From a bacterium (GTDB lineage: Bacteria > CLD3 > SB21): 64,000 nt of DNA. Position numbers and translations under genes: made by a program. The DNA is taken from the NCBI GenBank assembly GCA_013360215.1, contig JABWCP010000001.1, forward strand, positions 153,144-217,143, given 5' to 3'. Below the pieces are notes generated by a model. That model did not search any database and had not been told where the DNA came from. It saw nothing but the letters and a program-made list of their open reading frames with translations. Shown here piece after piece: positions 8,809-18,184 of the stretch. The first letter of the stretch is position 1. Every line of letters begins with the position of its first letter.

Positions 8809-10551
8809 ATGGCAGGTGTTTATAAATTCTCAGACATGCGCAGTCCCCTGCTTTTTGTTTCCCTGCTTTTTTCCGCATTACCCGCGTTTGCTCAAACATC
8901 CGTAGCGGAACTGAAAAACTTTGAGATGGATAAAATCTATGTCAAAGGATTCAGCGTTTCCAAAAACTCATCCGTGCATATCAAAGGCATCGGTGTGATG
9001 TCGGATCACGAAAAATGGTATCGCTGGAATCCCATGATCGCCTACGGATGGATCATCAACGCGGATACCCGTGAATTGGTTTGGACCATGGATCCTTCCA
9101 ACGTCACCAGCAATTGGAACTCGCGCAACATAGTTTACGAGGGCAATCTGACGTTAGCGCCGGGTAATTATGAAGCCTATTACACCACGACGGGCCAAAA
9201 GGTTATTCGTATCTCCCGCTCACAAAGTTATTTCAATCAATTCTTCAAAAATCTGGCCAATGTTTTTGTTGACGATGCCGATTTGTACGAAAACGCGGAT
9301 GAGTGGTTATTACAAATCACATCGGATGAAAGACCATCCAATTTTGGTTCATACGACGGCGCTTTACCCAAAAGCGTTTTCCTGAACCTTTGCGGCGCCC
9401 GCGACAGCGATTACCGGGAAAAAGGTTTTACGCTGGAGCGCGACATCAAAGTCAAAGTGTATTGCAACGGCGAAGGCCAAGACCGGCGCATGTATGATTA
9501 TGGCTGGATCGCTGAGGATAAATCTTCAAAGACCGTATGGGAAATGCGTTTTGATAATACCGAACACGGCGGTGGCGCTGAAAAAAATCGTTTGTATCGC
9601 GGCATCATCACCTTGCCCGCCGGCAACTATGTTGCAACATTCCTAACGGATGATTCGCATTCGTTTATGGATTGGAATATGCAACCGCCGTACGATCCCT
9701 CTTCATGGGGTATGATGCTGAGTGTCGTTGACGAGCGCGATTTGGATTTTGTACGCGAATACAAAAAAGCCAAGAAACAGGAAATTCTTTCCATTACCGG
9801 TGTCGGCGATGAACAGTTCCGTTCTGAAGGCTTATCGCTCAGCCGTAAAACGGATCTACATGTTTTTGCCCTGGGAGAAGGCCGTGAAAACCGGATGTAC
9901 GATTATGGATGGATCGTCAATGCGCGCGACGGCAACACGATATGGGAAATGCGATTCCGCGATACCAAGTTCGCCGGTGGCGCCGACAAAAACCGTTTAT
10001 TTGATGGAGTCGTATCGTTACCTGCCGGTGAATATATGGTGTACTATCGTACCGACGGTTCGCATTCGGCTGAAGATTGGAACGATGATCCGCCATACAA
10101 CCAACAAAAATGGGGCATTACGTTAAGTCTTGTTAATAACAGCGATGCATCGTCCATCAGCAAACTTAATGAATTGCCGGAAGATAATAATGTTCTCGCA
10201 CAGATCGTTCGCGTCGGAGATGACGAATACGAAACCCGCGACTTTTCGCTGAATCGCGCCACCGAAGTGCGCATCCAATGCATCGGTGAAGGACGTTCCG
10301 GAAGAATGTACGATTACGGATGGATAAAAAACGCTGAAACCGGTCAGACTGTTTGGAAAATGCTGTATGAAGATACCGAGCCAGCTGGTGGTGCACGAAA
10401 AAACAGATCATTTAATGGTGTGGTCCTATTGGCTCCGGGAAATTACAAGGTAACTTTTATTTCGGATGATTCACATTCCTACGAAGATTGGAACGACGAT
10501 CCGCCGAATTTACCGGACCGCTGGGGTATTACGGTACGCGTCAATAAATAG
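8809..10551 (+). CDS. Secreted protein with four copies of an unrecognised ~100-residue domain
   Basis: 580 residues from the ATG at 8809, chosen because AAAGGTGG lies 8 bases upstream; the GTG at 8797 overlaps that site. A signal peptide is clear (SPLLFVSLLFSALPAFAQ). The mature part holds four tandem units. Units 2-4 share MYDYGWI, then T(V/I)WxM, GGAxKNR, LPAGxY, (D/G)SHSxxDWN, PP and WG(I/M). Unit 1 is more divergent and lacks the DSHS/DWN part. The Asp- and Asn-rich loops could bind calcium or sugar, but I do not recognise the family. Export to the periplasm or surface is likely. A terminator shared with the convergent acyl-CoA dehydrogenase follows. Function unknown. Confidence 0.8.
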   Translation: MAGVYKFSDMRSPLLFVSLLFSALPAFAQTSVAELKNFEMDKIYVKGFSVSKNSSVHIKGIGVMSDHEKWYRWNPMIAYGWIINADTRELVWTMDPSNVTSNWNSRNIVYEGNLTLAPGNYEAYYTTTGQKVIRISRSQSYFNQFFKNLANVFVDDADLYENADEWLLQITSDERPSNFGSYDGALPKSVFLNLCGARDSDYREKGFTLERDIKVKVYCNGEGQDRRMYDYGWIAEDKSSKTVWEMRFDNTEHGGGAEKNRLYRGIITLPAGNYVATFLTDDSHSFMDWNMQPPYDPSSWGMMLSVVDERDLDFVREYKKAKKQEILSITGVGDEQFRSEGLSLSRKTDLHVFALGEGRENRMYDYGWIVNARDGNTIWEMRFRDTKFAGGADKNRLFDGVVSLPAGEYMVYYRTDGSHSAEDWNDDPPYNQQKWGITLSLVNNSDASSISKLNELPEDNNVLAQIVRVGDDEYETRDFSLNRATEVRIQCIGEGRSGRMYDYGWIKNAETGQTVWKMLYEDTEPAGGARKNRSFNGVVLLAPGNYKVTFISDDSHSYEDWNDDPPNLPDRWGITVRVNK

Positions 10552-10571
10552 TTTTCCCCTACTGAAAAAAT

Positions 10572-10600
10572 AAAACCCTGAGTTGAACTCAGGGTTTTTT
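10572..10600. terminator. Bidirectional terminator
   Basis: AAAACCCTGAGTT/AACTCAGGGTTTT perfect hairpin with A-run on one side and T-run on the other. It lies between the convergent repeat-protein and acyl-CoA dehydrogenase genes, so it can serve both strands. Confidence 0.85.
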
Positions 10601-10622
10601 ATTGCCATTTTTATAAATTGCC

Positions 10623-12506
10623 TCAAGCGGCTACGGTCGGCGCAGATTGTGATTTAGTTTTTGATTCTTTGGATTCCGCGATACCCGCTTCCATCCAACC
10701 GTATTTATTATTCAAAATATCTTTGGCCATGTTGTATTTAGCGTTGTCATCATTATTCCACATGGCTTTGAATGACACTTCGACGCGACGTCGTGCGTTA
10801 CGGCAAAAAAGATCCGCAAGCTTCATCGCATCGGAATTACCTTCTTTGGCCATCTTGACGGCACGCGACATCGTAGCCGACATAGCAAAAAGTTCGGCAC
10901 CGATATCAACGGCGCGGAACAAGAATGCCTGTTTGTATGCCAGTTTAGCTTGATGACGCATCATTCCGTGGAAAATCTCCCGGGATAATTTGCGTGTTTT
11001 GCGTTCGACAAAACGCATGTGCGTCGCGAGCGGACCAAATTCACTAAAACGTGGCCACCGTCCCCAACCTAACCAGCGTGTCGGATACCAAATGCCATAA
11101 AACAGCGCAATCTTAGGCAGAGCTCCCAGTTTTTCACCGATAGAGGATTTGGGATCGATCATTTTCCAAGCAACTTCCAAATGTTTATCTACGGCTTCCC
11201 GCGCAATAAACAAGCGCATAATTTCACTCGATCCTTCAAAAATCAAATTAATTCGAAAATCACGCATCATACGTTCAACAGCAACCGGATCTTCACCGCG
11301 TGCGCGTAAAGAATCGGCCGTTTCATATCCGCGGCCGCCGCGTATCTGCAGCGTATCATCTACAATTTTCCAACCGGCTTCGGTATTATACATTTTACCG
11401 ACAGCGGCCTCTAGGCGAATGTCCAACTTCTTATCCGCCATGGCTGTAGATAACGAAGCAACCGATTCCATGGCAAACGTCATGGAAGCCATATCGGCAA
11501 TTTTTTGTGCGATGGCTTCATGTTTACCGATGGGTTGTCCCCACTGTACACGCTTGGAAGCCCATTCCCGCGCAACATGGAGGCATGCTTTCGCCGTTCC
11601 CGCCGCTCCCGCCGGCAGTGTCAATCGCCCGGTATTGAGCGTGATTAACGCCAACTTGAGACCTTTACCTCTACCCCAAATGATGTTTTCTTTGGGCACG
11701 CGCACGTCTTTGAATGACAGAACCGCATTTTCCAATGCTTTGAGACCCATGAAGTAACAGCGATGATCTACTTTTACGCCGGGCCATTTGGTCTCAACGA
11801 TAAACGCTGTGATCGCTCCGTCTTCAGGATGACGTGCCATCACAACGATGATATCAGCGATTGTACCGTTGGTACACCATAGTTTTTCACCATTGAGTAT
11901 GTACGACTGACCGTCTTCGCTTTCAACAGCGGTGGTGTGCAACTTGGCAGGATCCGAACCGGCTTCAGGTTCCGTCAGCGCAAACGCTGAAATTTCGCCT
12001 TTGGCTAATCGAGGCAGATACTTTTGTTTTTGTTCGTCGGTACCAAATAGCATCAGCGGTTGAGGTACGCCGATGGATTGATGTGCAGACAATAAGGCAA
12101 TCACATTGCCATCTTTCGTACAGATCAATTCCATTATTTTATTATATTCGGCTTGCGAAAATTCCAAACCACCGTACTCTTTTTTGATCTTCATGCCGAA
12201 CGCACCCATCGCCTTGAGCCGGTCGCGCACCGCCATGGGTATTTTTCCTTCACGATCGATCGCATCGGAATCCACTTCCTCTTCGATGAACTTCTTGAAC
12301 TCGGTATAAAACTGCTGAAATTCGGGACGGTTAATTCCCTTGGGTTCCGGATACGGATGAACTAAATCCAGACGAAGGTTACCTAAAAAAATTTCACGCA
12401 AAAAACTGGGATTTTCCCATTTGCTCTCGCGGGCGGATTCGGCTACTTCCCGAGCCTCTTCCTCGGTGACATGGCGCTTGCCGCTTTGTGCATCATGAGC
12501 TGACAT
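10623..12506 (-). CDS. Acyl-CoA dehydrogenase, long (VLCAD-like) form
   Basis: 627 residues from the ATG at 12506, which has an AGGAAAGG site; upstream in-frame codons lack one. It catalyses the first step of fatty-acid beta-oxidation, FAD-dependent acyl-CoA to enoyl-CoA. The N-terminal helical domain, the FAD/acyl-binding middle ([15 protein letters not shown], then LWCTNG) and the C-terminal helical domain are visible. The likely catalytic Glu sits in [11 protein letters not shown] roughly 170-residue C-terminal extension makes it longer than the usual 380-residue short-chain enzymes and similar to VLCAD/ACAD9-type proteins. It pairs functionally with the FadB/FadJ-like protein 3 kb away. 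Substrate length preference is inferred from architecture only. Confidence 0.9.
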   Translation of the reverse strand: MSAHDAQSGKRHVTEEEAREVAESARESKWENPSFLREIFLGNLRLDLVHPYPEPKGINRPEFQQFYTEFKKFIEEEVDSDAIDREGKIPMAVRDRLKAMGAFGMKIKKEYGGLEFSQAEYNKIMELICTKDGNVIALLSAHQSIGVPQPLMLFGTDEQKQKYLPRLAKGEISAFALTEPEAGSDPAKLHTTAVESEDGQSYILNGEKLWCTNGTIADIIVVMARHPEDGAITAFIVETKWPGVKVDHRCYFMGLKALENAVLSFKDVRVPKENIIWGRGKGLKLALITLNTGRLTLPAGAAGTAKACLHVAREWASKRVQWGQPIGKHEAIAQKIADMASMTFAMESVASLSTAMADKKLDIRLEAAVGKMYNTEAGWKIVDDTLQIRGGRGYETADSLRARGEDPVAVERMMRDFRINLIFEGSSEIMRLFIAREAVDKHLEVAWKMIDPKSSIGEKLGALPKIALFYGIWYPTRWLGWGRWPRFSEFGPLATHMRFVERKTRKLSREIFHGMMRHQAKLAYKQAFLFRAVDIGAELFAMSATMSRAVKMAKEGNSDAMKLADLFCRNARRRVEVSFKAMWNNDDNAKYNMAKDILNNKYGWMEAGIAESKESKTKSQSAPTVAA

Positions 12507-12540
12507 TATCGGATTACCTTTCCTGTAATAACATATGTGA

Positions 12541-12570
12541 TAAATAAAAAGCTTGTTTGTATAAATCAAA
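12541..12570 (-). promoter_or_regulatory. Promoter of acyl-CoA dehydrogenase gene
   Basis: Minus-strand TTTGATT, 17-base spacer, TATTTATC. The start codon is about 35 bases downstream. Confidence 0.4.
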
Positions 12571-12628
12571 TATCCAAATTCATTGCACTAAATTCAAATT
12601 AAAAATACGCCGTCAGACGGATATTACG

Positions 12629-12658
12629 CTTGTATTTTTACATGTGGTCGGCTATATT
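12629..12658 (+). promoter_or_regulatory. Promoter of the GAF/PP2C phosphatase gene
   Basis: GCTTGTAT, 17-base spacer, TATATTAG. About 39 bases before the ATG at 12697. Confidence 0.5.
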
Positions 12659-12696
12659 AGCCCGCTTTTTAATTTTCGTTCAAATCTTACGATTTC

Positions 12697-14667
12697 ATGT
12701 TCAATTTTTCTCGTACGCTGCTTCGTGATGTCATCTTATATGCCGTCCTCGTTGCTATTTTTATCGCTATTTTTCTCATCGGAGAATACATCTCCGACAG
12801 TTACTTTCCGCGCACCAGCGACTATGTGATTTTTTTCTTCAAAGCTCTGGTTTTCATCCTCATTTACGAGCCTATCCGTAAACTCACGGAACTCTATATC
12901 CGGAAAATCGTTTTTAGCTATTACTACCGTCGCCAGGAAGATCTCCGTGATTTGGATGCCCGGTTGGTTTCCACGATGGGTTATCATGAAATGGCCGATA
13001 TTATCACCGAACGGATTAGTGGATTGCTGAATGTCAAATACGCCGCGATTTACCTTCGCATCCCCGAATTTTTTTCATTGGTGAGTTCGTATGGCCGCAG
13101 TGACCTCATTACCAAACGTATTAAAGCCGACATGGCCGTTTATGATGCCTTGTTATCCGGCAAACGCGTATTCACAATAAATGAACTGTTTGTTATGCAT
13201 CAGACCGTTTTAACCGATGATGCGTTAAAAGTTTTCAAACACGAAGGCTGCAAATACATCATACCGATGTTAAAAAAAGACGGCATTAGCGCCTTGCTCG
13301 TGTTGGGTGAAGAAACGCAGATTCGCTACGATCTGAGCGACGAAGATAAAAAAATCCTCTGGCAATCCATGCAACGCGTCGGCAATACGCTTGAGAGTAC
13401 GCGCCTCTATAGTCAACTTCAAAAATCGCTCGTAGAAAAAGAAATCGTTCTAGAGATTGCCAAAAAATTTAACGGTGAAATTCATACCGAAAAATTGCTC
13501 GATAATATTCTCGATGCCGTCAAATCCATCGTGCCGTACGATGCCGCCGGTATTTTCCTGGTGAATGAAGTGACGCAAGAAATCGAAAGTGCGGTCATGC
13601 GCGGTTACGATCCTGAAGTAATGGAACAAATTCGCATGAAAGTCGGAACCGGTCTGATCGGTCACGTTGCGATCATTGGCAAACCGGTCATCGTAAAAGA
13701 CGTCAATTTTGATGAACACTACGTCAGTGTTCGTGACAATACCCGATCCGAAATAACAATTCCCATCAAGGACAGCGACCGTACCATCGGTGTACTCAAT
13801 CTCGAAAGTGACATGCTCGGCGCTTACCATGAGGGATTTCTCGATATACTCAATGCAATCGCCGGCGAAGCCGGAATTGCCATACAAAATGCACAGCTCA
13901 ACGAGCAAGCCATTCGCAATGAAGAATTGCAAAAAGAACTTAAAATTGCAGGTAAGATCCAGCAGGCTATCCTCCCGCAGCAGTTACCGCGTATTCCCAA
14001 TCTGCAAATAACGGCCAAAAGCCTTCCCTGTTATGCTGTCGGCGGCGACTTCTATGATGTGCTAAAGCTTAATGATCATCAGGTCACGGTTTCCATCGGC
14101 GATGTATCCGGAAAAGGCGTACCGGGCGCCATCATGATGTCCGTATTGTACACCAGCTATCGTGGCATGGTGCACGAATACAAAACGAGCTGGGAAGTCG
14201 TTAATAGTTTGAACAACCTCCTTTGCACACATACGGCCGAAGGCCGCTATGCAACGTTCTTTCACTGCATAATTGATTTTGAACGCCTCATCATGTATTA
14301 TACGAATGCGGGCCATAATCCGCCGATGATCCGTAAAGAAAGCGGCGAATGGATCAAACTTCGGGAGGGCGGCATTGTATTGGGATTCATCCCCGATCAG
14401 GATTATCGTCAGATGACCCAGCCGCTTGATCCGGGCGACATCATCGTATTGTACACAGACGGGATTACGGAAGTATTCAGCGAAGCCGAAGAATTGTTCG
14501 GCGAAGAGCGTCTCAAAGAGGTTATAGAAAATAACCGTGAAACTTCTGCTAAAAATATTCAGGACGAAATCATCGCCGCGGTCAGCACATTTGCCCCGGA
14601 TCAGGAAATGCAACAGGACGATATTACACTCGTGATTATTAAAATCGAAAAAAGTACATTAGTATAA
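12697..14667 (+). CDS. Membrane-anchored GAF-domain PP2C (SpoIIE/RsbU-type) phosphatase
   Basis: 656 residues. Two hydrophobic segments at about 10-30 and 45-65 anchor the protein. They are followed by a divergent GAF-like region (about 95-230), a clear GAF domain (about 250-400, IVPYDAAGIFLVNE) and a short coiled linker. The PP2C/SpoIIE serine phosphatase domain is at about 420-650. The metal-binding aspartates are present in GGDFYDV, GDVSGKG, YTDGITE and DDITLVII. Such phosphatases dephosphorylate STAS-domain antagonists in partner-switching pathways in response to a signal bound by GAF. A second such phosphatase with its STAS and kinase partners is encoded at 26.1-29.3 kb, so cross-talk is possible. 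MoxR and FadJ-like genes follow on the same strand. Confidence 0.9.
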   Translation: MFNFSRTLLRDVILYAVLVAIFIAIFLIGEYISDSYFPRTSDYVIFFFKALVFILIYEPIRKLTELYIRKIVFSYYYRRQEDLRDLDARLVSTMGYHEMADIITERISGLLNVKYAAIYLRIPEFFSLVSSYGRSDLITKRIKADMAVYDALLSGKRVFTINELFVMHQTVLTDDALKVFKHEGCKYIIPMLKKDGISALLVLGEETQIRYDLSDEDKKILWQSMQRVGNTLESTRLYSQLQKSLVEKEIVLEIAKKFNGEIHTEKLLDNILDAVKSIVPYDAAGIFLVNEVTQEIESAVMRGYDPEVMEQIRMKVGTGLIGHVAIIGKPVIVKDVNFDEHYVSVRDNTRSEITIPIKDSDRTIGVLNLESDMLGAYHEGFLDILNAIAGEAGIAIQNAQLNEQAIRNEELQKELKIAGKIQQAILPQQLPRIPNLQITAKSLPCYAVGGDFYDVLKLNDHQVTVSIGDVSGKGVPGAIMMSVLYTSYRGMVHEYKTSWEVVNSLNNLLCTHTAEGRYATFFHCIIDFERLIMYYTNAGHNPPMIRKESGEWIKLREGGIVLGFIPDQDYRQMTQPLDPGDIIVLYTDGITEVFSEAEELFGEERLKEVIENNRETSAKNIQDEIIAAVSTFAPDQEMQQDDITLVIIKIEKSTLV

Positions 14668-14695
14668 ATGATACAGTTTTGGAGCAAGGGACATC

Positions 14696-15691
14696 ATGGC
14701 ATCGGTTGACATCAAAGCACTGAACGAGCGCATTTATATCGAAAGCGGATTCATTGACAACATTCTCAAAGAAGTCGGCCTCGTTATCGTCGGTCAAAAG
14801 TATATGATCGAGCGTTTATTAGTAGCGCTTTTGTCCAACGGCCACGTTCTGCTCGAAGGCGTGCCGGGTCTTGCGAAAACCTTAGCGATCAAAACATTGT
14901 CGGAAACGATTCATACCAAGTTTCAACGTATTCAGTTCACGCCCGACCTTTTGCCCGCCGATTTGCTCGGAACGCTGATTTACAATCAGAAAGAAGGAAA
15001 TTTTTATACCCGCAAAGGACCGGTTTTTTCCAATCTTATTTTAGCGGATGAAATCAACCGTTCACCGGCCAAAGTGCAAAGCGCGTTGCTTGAAGCTATG
15101 CAAGAGCGTCAGGTTACCATCAGCGATACGACGTATCCTCTGCCGGAACCTTTTCTCGTATTGGCGACGCAAAATCCCGTCGAGCAGGAAGGAACATATC
15201 CTCTGCCCGAAGCGCAAGTGGATCGCTTTATGCTCAAACTCAAGGTGGGTTATCCTACGCGCGATGAGGAATTGGAGATTATACGCCGCAATGCAACGAC
15301 GGCACCGCAACTGAAAGTTAAGCCGGTGGCGACCCCGGAAGAAATTTTACGCGCACGCAAAACGGTAAACGAAATATACATGGACGAAAAAATCGAAAAC
15401 TATATTGTCGATCTCGTTTTTGCGACACGTCAACCGGAAAAATATGGATTGCCGGAGTTAAAGCCGCTGATTCACTTTGGCGCTTCACCGCGCGCATCCA
15501 TCAGTTTGACCCTTGCATCCAAAGCGTATGCATTTCTCAAGCGTCGGGGTTATGTGATCCCGGAAGACGTACGCGCCGTGGCTATGGATGTATTGCGTCA
15601 TCGCGTTATACTCACTTACGAGGCCGAAGCCGAGGAACTGACTACCGAAGAAATCATTACGCAAGTTTTGAATAAAGTCGAAGTACCGTAA
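14696..15691 (+). CDS. MoxR-family AAA+ ATPase
   Basis: 331 residues. Walker A is HVLLEGVPGLAKT (about residues 51-63) and Walker B is LILADEINRSP. The sensor and arginine-finger region ATQNPVEQEGTYPLPEAQVDRFM is typical of MoxR. These ATPases act as chaperone-like factors for maturation of enzymes or surface complexes, usually beside a DUF58/VWA-domain partner. None is present here: the next gene is FadB/FadJ-like. It sits 28 bases after the phosphatase gene, so co-transcription is likely. The substrate cannot be told from sequence. Confidence 0.9.
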   Translation: MASVDIKALNERIYIESGFIDNILKEVGLVIVGQKYMIERLLVALLSNGHVLLEGVPGLAKTLAIKTLSETIHTKFQRIQFTPDLLPADLLGTLIYNQKEGNFYTRKGPVFSNLILADEINRSPAKVQSALLEAMQERQVTISDTTYPLPEPFLVLATQNPVEQEGTYPLPEAQVDRFMLKLKVGYPTRDEELEIIRRNATTAPQLKVKPVATPEEILRARKTVNEIYMDEKIENYIVDLVFATRQPEKYGLPELKPLIHFGASPRASISLTLASKAYAFLKRRGYVIPEDVRAVAMDVLRHRVILTYEAEAEELTTEEIITQVLNKVEVP

Positions 15692-15766
15692 CATCGGTTC
15701 AGCCGCATTTGCGATCATACGCAGATCGGCTTTCTAACTTTCAACGCTCACCCGAGTATATATAAT

Positions 15767-17905
15767 ATGGATTCCTTATTTAGTCTTAAGCTGAAGATCG
15801 AAGGCGGTCTGGCATGGCTGACCTTTGACTATCCCGGTGAAAAATTTAATAAACTTTCCACCCCCGTCATGCAAGCGCTCAATCAGGCTTTGGATTATTT
15901 GGCAAGTCAGTCGCCATCTATACAGGGCTGTATCATTCACAGTGCCAAAGACGGTATTTTTATCGTCGGTGCGGATATTGATGAAATCAAAAATATCACC
16001 GACCCCAAAATCGCGGAAGCCGCCGCCGCGCAGGGACAAGCCATTTTCACGAAAATAGAAAAACTTCCCTTCCCGACCGTTTGCCTTATTCATGGCGCGT
16101 GTATGGGAGGTGGTACGGAGTTAGCACTGGCCTGCACCTACCGTATTGCAACCGATTCACCTAAAACAAAAATCGGCCTTCCGGAAGTCATGATCGGCAT
16201 AGTGCCGGGTTTTGGCGGAACCCAGCGTCTGCCTCGTCTTATAGGCCTCCAGCGTGCCCTCCCCATGATTTTGTCAGGTAAAGCTTACGACGGGAAAAAT
16301 GCATTGAGGAACGGTGTTGTAGACAAAGTCATACCGTCTGAATTTGCCGAACGCTATGCTGCCGCTTTTGTACAAGAAATTATTTCCGGAAAAACAACCG
16401 GGTATGTCAAACGACGTAAACCATCGGGGCTCATTAATTTTTTACTCGAATCCGTTGGCAAACCGCTGATCTACAGTCAGGCGCGTAAAAGTGTACTCAA
16501 AGAAAGCAAAGGCCAATACCCCGCTCCGTTAAAAGCATTAGACGCTGTACGCGAAGGGTATTCCCAATCGCTTGAAAACGGATTGAAAATTGAGGCGCGT
16601 TATTTAGGCGAAATGGTTGCTTCTCCGATTTCTAAAAATCTGATACGGATTTTTAGGCTCACTGAGCAAATTAAAAAAGATACAGGGGTAACCGACAAAT
16701 CCGTAAAATCGCCCGAGATACGTTATGCCGGTGTACTGGGCGCAGGCGTCATGGGTGGCGGAATCGCCTATCTTTTTTCTAATTATGATATCGAAGTACG
16801 ACTAAAAGACATCAACCATCAAGCAATCACATTGGGTCTCGACTCAGCTAAAAAAGTATATGAGCGGGCATTAAAACGACGTAAACTAACCAAACAAACG
16901 TTCAACAGGAAAATGTCCTATATCACCGGCGCATTGGATTATTCCGGTTTTCGCCGTTGCGATCTGGTTGTCGAAGCCATCGTCGAAAATATGGATGTGA
17001 AGAAAAAAGTTATCGGTGAACTTTCAAGTCACGTCAGCGATAGCTGTATCGTAGCGTCCAATACGTCTTCCTTATCCATAACCGAAATGGCGAAGGCTTA
17101 TAAAAATCCCGACAAATTTATCGGAATGCATTTTTTTAACCCGGTACACAAAATGCCGCTCGTCGAAATTATTCGCGGAGAAAAAACATCGGATGCGACA
17201 GTGGCCACGATCTATGCGTTGTCAAAAAAGCTCGGTAAACAGCCTATCGTCGTAAAGGACGGACCGGGGTTTCTTGTCAATCGTCTCTTGATGCCCTATC
17301 TCAATGAAGCCGGGCATCTGATGGAGCAAGGCGTTACCATCGAACTATTGGATAAAACGATGCTCGATTTCGGTATGCCGATGGGTCCGGCGCTACTTAT
17401 CGATGAAGTCGGAATTGACGTAGCGTACAAAGTCGGCCATATTTTTTACGATGCATTCGGCAAACGCGTACAACCGTCCCGCGTTGTCGAAAAACTTTAT
17501 GAGGCCAAACGTCTCGGAAAAAAAGGAAAATTAGGATTTTATAAACACGCTGACGACAAACCTCAGGTTGATCCTGCCGTCTACGCGCTTATAGGAGCAA
17601 ATCAAACTTCGACTATCCGTTCAGAAGAAATGGTCGAACGCATGACCTATACGATGATCAACGAAGCGGCCATGTGTTTGGCCGAAGGAATCGTCAGCCA
17701 ACCTAGCGATGTCGAAATCGGGATGATCTTCGGAACAGGTTTTGCTCCATTTCGCGGTGGCCTTTTGCGATACGCCGACAGCGAAGGTCTTGATAAAATA
17801 GTTGCACAGCTTGAAAAATATGCGCACACTTACGGCGTACGTTTTACCCCATGCGATTATTTGGTACAGTTGCAAAAATCAGGTAAAAAATTTTATAACG
17901 AATAA
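15767..17905 (+). CDS. Enoyl-CoA hydratase / 3-hydroxyacyl-CoA dehydrogenase fusion (FadB/FadJ-like)
   Basis: 712 residues, a bifunctional beta-oxidation enzyme. The N-terminal crotonase domain (1-190) has the oxyanion-hole and glutamate segments [14 protein letters not shown] and [21 protein letters not shown]. The dehydrogenase begins near residue 320 with the NAD-binding [13 protein letters not shown]. The catalytic His is in [16 protein letters not shown]. Two C-terminal helical domains complete the fold. It hydrates enoyl-CoA and oxidises 3-hydroxyacyl-CoA. The matching thiolase is not in the window, but the acyl-CoA dehydrogenase at 10.6 kb is. FadB versus FadJ cannot be decided from sequence alone. 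Confidence 0.93.
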   Translation: MDSLFSLKLKIEGGLAWLTFDYPGEKFNKLSTPVMQALNQALDYLASQSPSIQGCIIHSAKDGIFIVGADIDEIKNITDPKIAEAAAAQGQAIFTKIEKLPFPTVCLIHGACMGGGTELALACTYRIATDSPKTKIGLPEVMIGIVPGFGGTQRLPRLIGLQRALPMILSGKAYDGKNALRNGVVDKVIPSEFAERYAAAFVQEIISGKTTGYVKRRKPSGLINFLLESVGKPLIYSQARKSVLKESKGQYPAPLKALDAVREGYSQSLENGLKIEARYLGEMVASPISKNLIRIFRLTEQIKKDTGVTDKSVKSPEIRYAGVLGAGVMGGGIAYLFSNYDIEVRLKDINHQAITLGLDSAKKVYERALKRRKLTKQTFNRKMSYITGALDYSGFRRCDLVVEAIVENMDVKKKVIGELSSHVSDSCIVASNTSSLSITEMAKAYKNPDKFIGMHFFNPVHKMPLVEIIRGEKTSDATVATIYALSKKLGKQPIVVKDGPGFLVNRLLMPYLNEAGHLMEQGVTIELLDKTMLDFGMPMGPALLIDEVGIDVAYKVGHIFYDAFGKRVQPSRVVEKLYEAKRLGKKGKLGFYKHADDKPQVDPAVYALIGANQTSTIRSEEMVERMTYTMINEAAMCLAEGIVSQPSDVEIGMIFGTGFAPFRGGLLRYADSEGLDKIVAQLEKYAHTYGVRFTPCDYLVQLQKSGKKFYNE

Positions 17906-17938
17906 CTAAATCAAACGAACAAACGAAAGGACTGAATC

Positions 17939-18097
17939 ATGCTTGGCGATAAACTCATCAGCAAAGGTGTTATCAATCAATCCCAACTGGACGAATGCCT
18001 CAAAGAACAACAAAGCAGCGGTAAAAAACTCGGTGAAGTTATCATCGCCAAAGGCTATGCGACACAAGCTCAGATTGATGCCGCTTTAGCCGGATAG
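17939..18097 (+). CDS. 52-residue protein resembling an isolated MshEN/GspE N-terminal domain
   Basis: A small gene with an AAAGGA site 8 bases before the ATG, 33 bases after the FadB/FadJ-like gene. The product (begins MLGDKLISKGVINQSQLDE) has two helix-turn units of the pattern LGxxLIxKGxIxxxQLDxxL and LGEVIIAKGYATQAQIDAAL. This is the signature of the MshEN/T2SSE N-terminal fold, which in GspE, PilB and MshE ATPases can bind cyclic di-GMP. Here it stands alone with no ATPase attached. The conserved spacing and good ribosome site make it a real gene. Its function is unknown; a small regulatory or adaptor protein is possible. Confidence 0.75.
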   Translation: MLGDKLISKGVINQSQLDECLKEQQSSGKKLGEVIIAKGYATQAQIDAALAG

Positions 18098-18111
18098 ACT
18101 TCGGATTATCG

Positions 18112-18141
18112 CTTGAAATCTTTTGCACAGCCGCGTATATT
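18112..18141 (+). promoter_or_regulatory. Promoter of the aldehyde dehydrogenase gene
   Basis: GCTTGAAA, 17-base spacer, TATATTCG. About 44 bases before the start codon. One of the best matches to the window-wide promoter pattern. Confidence 0.55.
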
Positions 18142-18184
18142 CGACTGCATTTAACATTTCATTTTATATTCAGGCCCAGCCCTT

